Shown one piece after another: positions 60,953-64,000 of a stretch of DNA of 64,000 nucleotides. The number at the start of each line of letters is the position of its first letter. Within the stretch, counting starts at the first letter, position 1. Source of the stretch: Streptomyces sp. BK340 (GTDB lineage Bacteria; Actinomycetota; Actinomycetes; Streptomycetales; Streptomycetaceae); NCBI RefSeq assembly GCF_007827595.1, contig NZ_VISR01000014.1, forward strand, positions 1-64,000, written 5' to 3'. The notes beneath the pieces were generated by a model. That model was given only the letters and a program-made list of their open reading frames with translations, searched no databases and was not told the DNA's origin. The position numbers were made by a program, and so were the translations under genes.

Positions 60953-61019
60953 CTGTCTCATGCCTGTGGCGGCCCGCTCGGGTGCGGTCCTCGGCGGCAT
61001 CCGCGCAGGTGAGAGGCGC

Positions 61020-61035
61020 TCGAACGGATGTCGCA
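61020..61035. promoter_or_regulatory. LexA/SOS-like box 1 upstream of dnaE2
   Basis: TCGAACGGATGTCGCA matches the actinobacterial SOS consensus TCGAAC-N4-GTTCGA at 9 of 12 defined positions, the left half-site being perfect. It lies 99 bases before the dnaE2 GTG. Confidence 0.55.
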
Positions 61036-61067
61036 CACTTGTTCGGGAATGGAGGTATGGTGGGGGT

Positions 61068-61083
61068 GGGAACAGATGTTCGA
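61068..61083. promoter_or_regulatory. LexA/SOS-like box 2 upstream of dnaE2
   Basis: GGGAACAGATGTTCGA matches the same consensus at 10 of 12, including the whole right half-site and the core GAAC-N4-GTTC. A -10-like TATGGT (61056-61061) ends 6 bases before it, so the box would overlap the transcription start: a classical repressor position. Confidence 0.75.
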
Positions 61084-61118
61084 GAGTCGTTCGGGGCTCA
61101 CGAGTGCGGGAGGTGCGT

Positions 61119-64000
61119 GTGCCGGGCTTCGCGCATCTGCACACCGTCTCCGGGTTCTCCCTGCGATACGGGGCCTCGCACCCGGAGCGGCTCGCCGAGC
61201 GTGCCTCGGAGCGGGGCATGGACGCTCTCGCCCTCACCGACCGCGACACCCTTGCGGGCGCGGTGCGGTTCGCCAAGGCGTGCGCCAAGGCCGGGGTCCG
61301 TCCGTTGTTCGGCGTGAATCTCGCGGTGGGCGAGCCGGTGGTCGCGCGGCGTGAGCGGCGGCGGGCTCCGGTGCGCGGTGGTGCCTTTGTCGACGAGTCG
61401 GCAGCGCGGGTGACCTTCCTCGCCCGGGACGGTGCCCGTGGCTGGGCCGATCTGTGCGGGATCGTCACGGCGGCCCACGAGGGCGAGGGCGCGCCGTTGC
61501 TGCCCTGGGACGGCAATCGCGGCGACGGTTTGAGTGTGCTGCTGGGGCCCGGCTCCGATGTGGGACGCGCTCTTGCCGCGGGGCGTCCCGACCGGGCCGC
61601 GAAACTGCTCGTCCCCTGGCGTGAGGTCTACGGTGACGCGCTGCGCCTGGAGGCCGTCTGGCACGGTCGTGAAGGTACGGGGCCCGGCTCTCTGCGGCTG
61701 GCCGCCCGTACGGTCGGCTTCGCCGCCGAACAGCGGGTCCGGCCCGTGCTCAGCAACGCGGTGCGGTACGCCGATCCCGGTCAGGGGCCGGTCGCCGACG
61801 TACTGGATGCCGCTCGTCGGCTGGTTCCGATCGATCCTCGTAAGGAGCTGGACTCGGGTGAGGCCTGGCTGAAGGACGCGCAGGCCATGCTGCGGGTCGC
61901 CGAGCGGGTGGTGGAGGCGGCCGGCTACCGGCGCGACACCGCTCACCGGCTGCTGGAGCAGACCCGGGCCACGGCCGCCGAGTGTCTGGTCGATCCCGAG
62001 GACGACCTCGGCATGGGGAGCGTTCATTTCCCCGAGGCGCATCTGGTCGGTGCCGGGCGTCGTACCGCCCAGCGGGCGCTCGCCTCGCGGGCCGCCGCGG
62101 GCATGGTGCTGCGCGGCTATGCCGACCGCCGGGAGTACTGGGCACGGATGAACGACGAGCTGGACGTCATCGCCCATCACGGCTTCGCCTCCTATTTCCT
62201 GACGGTTGCCCAAGTGGTGGACGACGTAAGGGGCATGGGGATCCGGGTGGCCGCCCGCGGGTCCGGTGCCGGCTCCCTCGTCAATCATCTGCTCGGGATC
62301 GCGCACGCCGATCCGGTCGAGCACGGGCTGCTGATGGAGCGCTTCCTGTCCAAGCGCCGCCTCGCCCTGCCCGACATCGACATCGACGTGGAGTCCGCGC
62401 GCAGGCTGGAGGTCTACCGCGCGATCATCGGCCGGTTCGGCACCGAGCGGGTCGCGACCGTCGCCATGCCGGAGACCTATCGGGTGCGGCACGCGATTCG
62501 TGATGTCGGGGCCGCCCTGTCCATGGACCCCGCCGACATCGATCGCATCGCCAAGTCCTTCCCGCACATCCGGGCCCGGGACGCCCGTGCCGCGCTGGAG
62601 GAGCTGCCCGAGCTGAAGCGGCTGGCGGGGGAGCTTCAGCAGGAGGGTGCGCGCTACGACGGGATGTGGGAGCTGGTCGAGGCCCTCGACGCCCTGCCGC
62701 GCGGAATCGCCATGCATCCGTGCGGGGTGCTCCTGTCCGATGCCTCGCTGCTCGCCCGTACGCCGGTCGTGCCGACCAGCGGCGAGGGGTTCCCCATGTC
62801 GCAGTTCGACAAGGAGGACGTGGAGGACCTCGGGCTGCTCAAGCTGGACGTGCTGGGCGTACGGATGCAGTCGGCCATGGCGCACGCGGTCGCCGAGGTG
62901 GAGCGGGCGACGGGGGAGCGGATCGATCTCGATGCCGTGCCGGAGGGCGACCCGGCGACGTATCGGCTGATCCGGTCCGCCGAGACCCTGGGGTGCTTCC
63001 AGATCGAGTCGCCCGGGCAGCGGGATCTGGTGGGGCGGCTCCAGCCGGCCACCTTTCACGACCTGGTCGTCGACATCTCGCTGTTCCGGCCGGGGCCGGT
63101 CGCCGCCGACATGGTGCGGCCGTTCGTCGAGGCACGGCACGGGCGGGCGCCGATCCGGTATCCGCACCCGGATCTGGAGGGGCCGCTGAAGGAGACGTAC
63201 GGGGTCGTCGTCTTCCACGAGCAGATCATCCACATCGTCGACATCATGACCGGCTGCGGCCGGGCCGAGGCGGACGCGGTGCGGCGCGGGCTGTCCGATC
63301 CGGAGTCGCAGGGGCGGATCCGGGTCTGGTTCGCGCAGCAGGCGGCGGCCAACGGGTATGACGCGGAAACGATCCAGCGGACCTGGGAGATCGTCGAGGC
63401 GTTCGGGTCGTACGGCTTCTGCAAGGCGCATGCGGTCGCCTTCGCCGTGCCGACGTACCAGTCGGCGTGGCTGAAGGCCCATCACCCGGCGGCCTTCTGC
63501 GCCGGGCTGCTCACACATGATCCCGGGATGTATCCGAAGCGGCTGCTGCTGGCGGACGCGCGGCGGCGCGGGGTGCCGATCCTGCCGTTGGACGTGAACG
63601 TGTCCGGCGTGGCCCACAGGATCGAACTGGTGTCTGAATCAGGGGTGTGGGGGCTGCGGCTCGCGCTCTCCGACGTGTACGGCATCAGCGAGGCCGAGGC
63701 GAAGCGGATCGCGGACGCGCAGCCGTACGCCTCGCTGCTCGACTTCTGGGAGCGGGCGCGGCCGAGCCGTCCCCTCGCCCAGCGCCTCGCACAGGTGGGC
63801 GCGTTGGACGCCTTCGGCGCCAACCGGCGGGATCTGCAGCTGCATCTGACCGAGCTGCACCGGGGTGCCCGGGGCGGGGGCGGTGGTCAGCTCCCCCTGG
63901 CCGGCGGCAGGGAGACGGCCTCGGCCGGGCTGCCCGACCTGAACTCGGCGGAGCGGCTCAGCGCCGAGCTGGGCGTGCTGTCCATGGACGCCTCGCGCAA
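61119..64000 (+). CDS. dnaE2: error-prone DNA polymerase III alpha subunit DnaE2, 5' part
   Basis: Over 960 residues are visible and the frame runs off the window end. The N-terminal PHP domain (HLHTVSGFSLRYGASHPERLAERA) is typical; polymerase-domain landmarks include ARGSGAGSLVNHLLGI, the active-site Asp pair in LPDIDIDVE (~420), LGLLKLDVLGVRMQSAM and GSYGFCKAHAVAFAVPTYQSAWLK. DnaE2 does mutagenic translesion synthesis with ImuA'/ImuB under LexA control. GTG 61119 follows GGGAGG (61107-61112); GTG 61113 or 61104 in frame are possible. The replicative DnaE1 is excluded by the dnaE2-type family features and SOS boxes. Confidence 0.9.
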   Translation, partial: MPGFAHLHTVSGFSLRYGASHPERLAERASERGMDALALTDRDTLAGAVRFAKACAKAGVRPLFGVNLAVGEPVVARRERRRAPVRGGAFVDESAARVTFLARDGARGWADLCGIVTAAHEGEGAPLLPWDGNRGDGLSVLLGPGSDVGRALAAGRPDRAAKLLVPWREVYGDALRLEAVWHGREGTGPGSLRLAARTVGFAAEQRVRPVLSNAVRYADPGQGPVADVLDAARRLVPIDPRKELDSGEAWLKDAQAMLRVAERVVEAAGYRRDTAHRLLEQTRATAAECLVDPEDDLGMGSVHFPEAHLVGAGRRTAQRALASRAAAGMVLRGYADRREYWARMNDELDVIAHHGFASYFLTVAQVVDDVRGMGIRVAARGSGAGSLVNHLLGIAHADPVEHGLLMERFLSKRRLALPDIDIDVESARRLEVYRAIIGRFGTERVATVAMPETYRVRHAIRDVGAALSMDPADIDRIAKSFPHIRARDARAALEELPELKRLAGELQQEGARYDGMWELVEALDALPRGIAMHPCGVLLSDASLLARTPVVPTSGEGFPMSQFDKEDVEDLGLLKLDVLGVRMQSAMAHAVAEVERATGERIDLDAVPEGDPATYRLIRSAETLGCFQIESPGQRDLVGRLQPATFHDLVVDISLFRPGPVAADMVRPFVEARHGRAPIRYPHPDLEGPLKETYGVVVFHEQIIHIVDIMTGCGRAEADAVRRGLSDPESQGRIRVWFAQQAAANGYDAETIQRTWEIVEAFGSYGFCKAHAVAFAVPTYQSAWLKAHHPAAFCAGLLTHDPGMYPKRLLLADARRRGVPILPLDVNVSGVAHRIELVSESGVWGLRLALSDVYGISEAEAKRIADAQPYASLLDFWERARPSRPLAQRLAQVGALDAFGANRRDLQLHLTELHRGARGGGGGQLPLAGGRETASAGLPDLNSAERLSAELGVLSMDASR

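Noticed and set aside
61098..63617. A long leftward open frame opposite dnaE2
   Set aside because: The rightward frame carries every DnaE2 motif; the antisense frame is Gly/Arg/Pro-rich with no domain.

Overview
The window is high-GC actinobacterial chromosome, almost certainly Streptomyces. Reasons: strong G/C third-position bias, many GTG and TTG starts, TAnnnT -10 elements lying just ahead of start codons (leaderless genes), long G/C-rich stem-loops without strong T-runs between convergent genes, and gene content including a SepF-like protein, streptogrisin proteases and a second ParA-type ATPase. The order tlyA-nadK-recN ... pyrG-nudix ... parA-scpA-scpB-rluB ... cmk-der is, as I recall it, the conserved core block also found in mycobacteria (around Rv1692-Rv1713 of M. 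tuberculosis). Accessory genes are interleaved into it.

Layout. 1-152: 3' end of a 5S rRNA gene and its terminator, closing an rRNA operon. 187-4740: a repeat-rich RDD/TPR-like protein, a DUF1015 protein and a HAD-IIA phosphatase. 4785-7757: an iron-box-controlled siderophore importer (two FecCD permeases and an ATPase). 7741-13791: SCP2-like protein, small conserved protein, tlyA, nadK, a sedolisin-family peptidase and recN. 13802-21011: a degenerate MraY/WecA-like membrane protein, a glycosyltransferase, a PucR regulator, a flavoprotein oxidase and a GH15 trehalase/glucoamylase. 21515-27394: pyrG, a Nudix hydrolase, a STAND/TPR ATPase and ald.

27766-32504: a parA / RHH-protein / scpA / scpB / rluB cluster for chromosome segregation and rRNA modification. 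32702-35796: a probable NrtR regulator coupled to an ADP-ribosylglycohydrolase, then two nucleotidyltransferase genes, one of which is broken. 35818-40863: Rieske protein, chorismate mutase, prephenate dehydrogenase, cmk, an acyltransferase and der. 40928-46369: two unknown proteins, a secreted Rpf/LysM protein, a WYL regulator, an I78 inhibitor and a PAP2 phosphatase. 46609-51454: a PIG-V-like mannosyltransferase, an MFS exporter, a glutaryl-CoA-dehydrogenase-like enzyme and a SepF-like protein.

51694-58400 is a divergent amino-acid-type ABC transporter locus. The solute-binding protein is transcribed leftward, behind a tiny Cys-ended leader peptide and an attenuator-like hairpin. The permease, an FAD/NAD(P)-binding protein, an ATPase, a luciferase-like monooxygenase and a DUF1684 protein are transcribed rightward, mostly with overlapping stop/start codons. 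I read this as a sulfur-amino-acid or organosulfur uptake and oxidation system, and it is the best candidate in the window for an under-described system. 58602-60900: two streptogrisin-family proteases. 61119-64000: the 5' part of dnaE2 behind two LexA/SOS-like boxes, cut by the window end.

No insertion sequence, prophage, CRISPR array or complete tRNA was seen.
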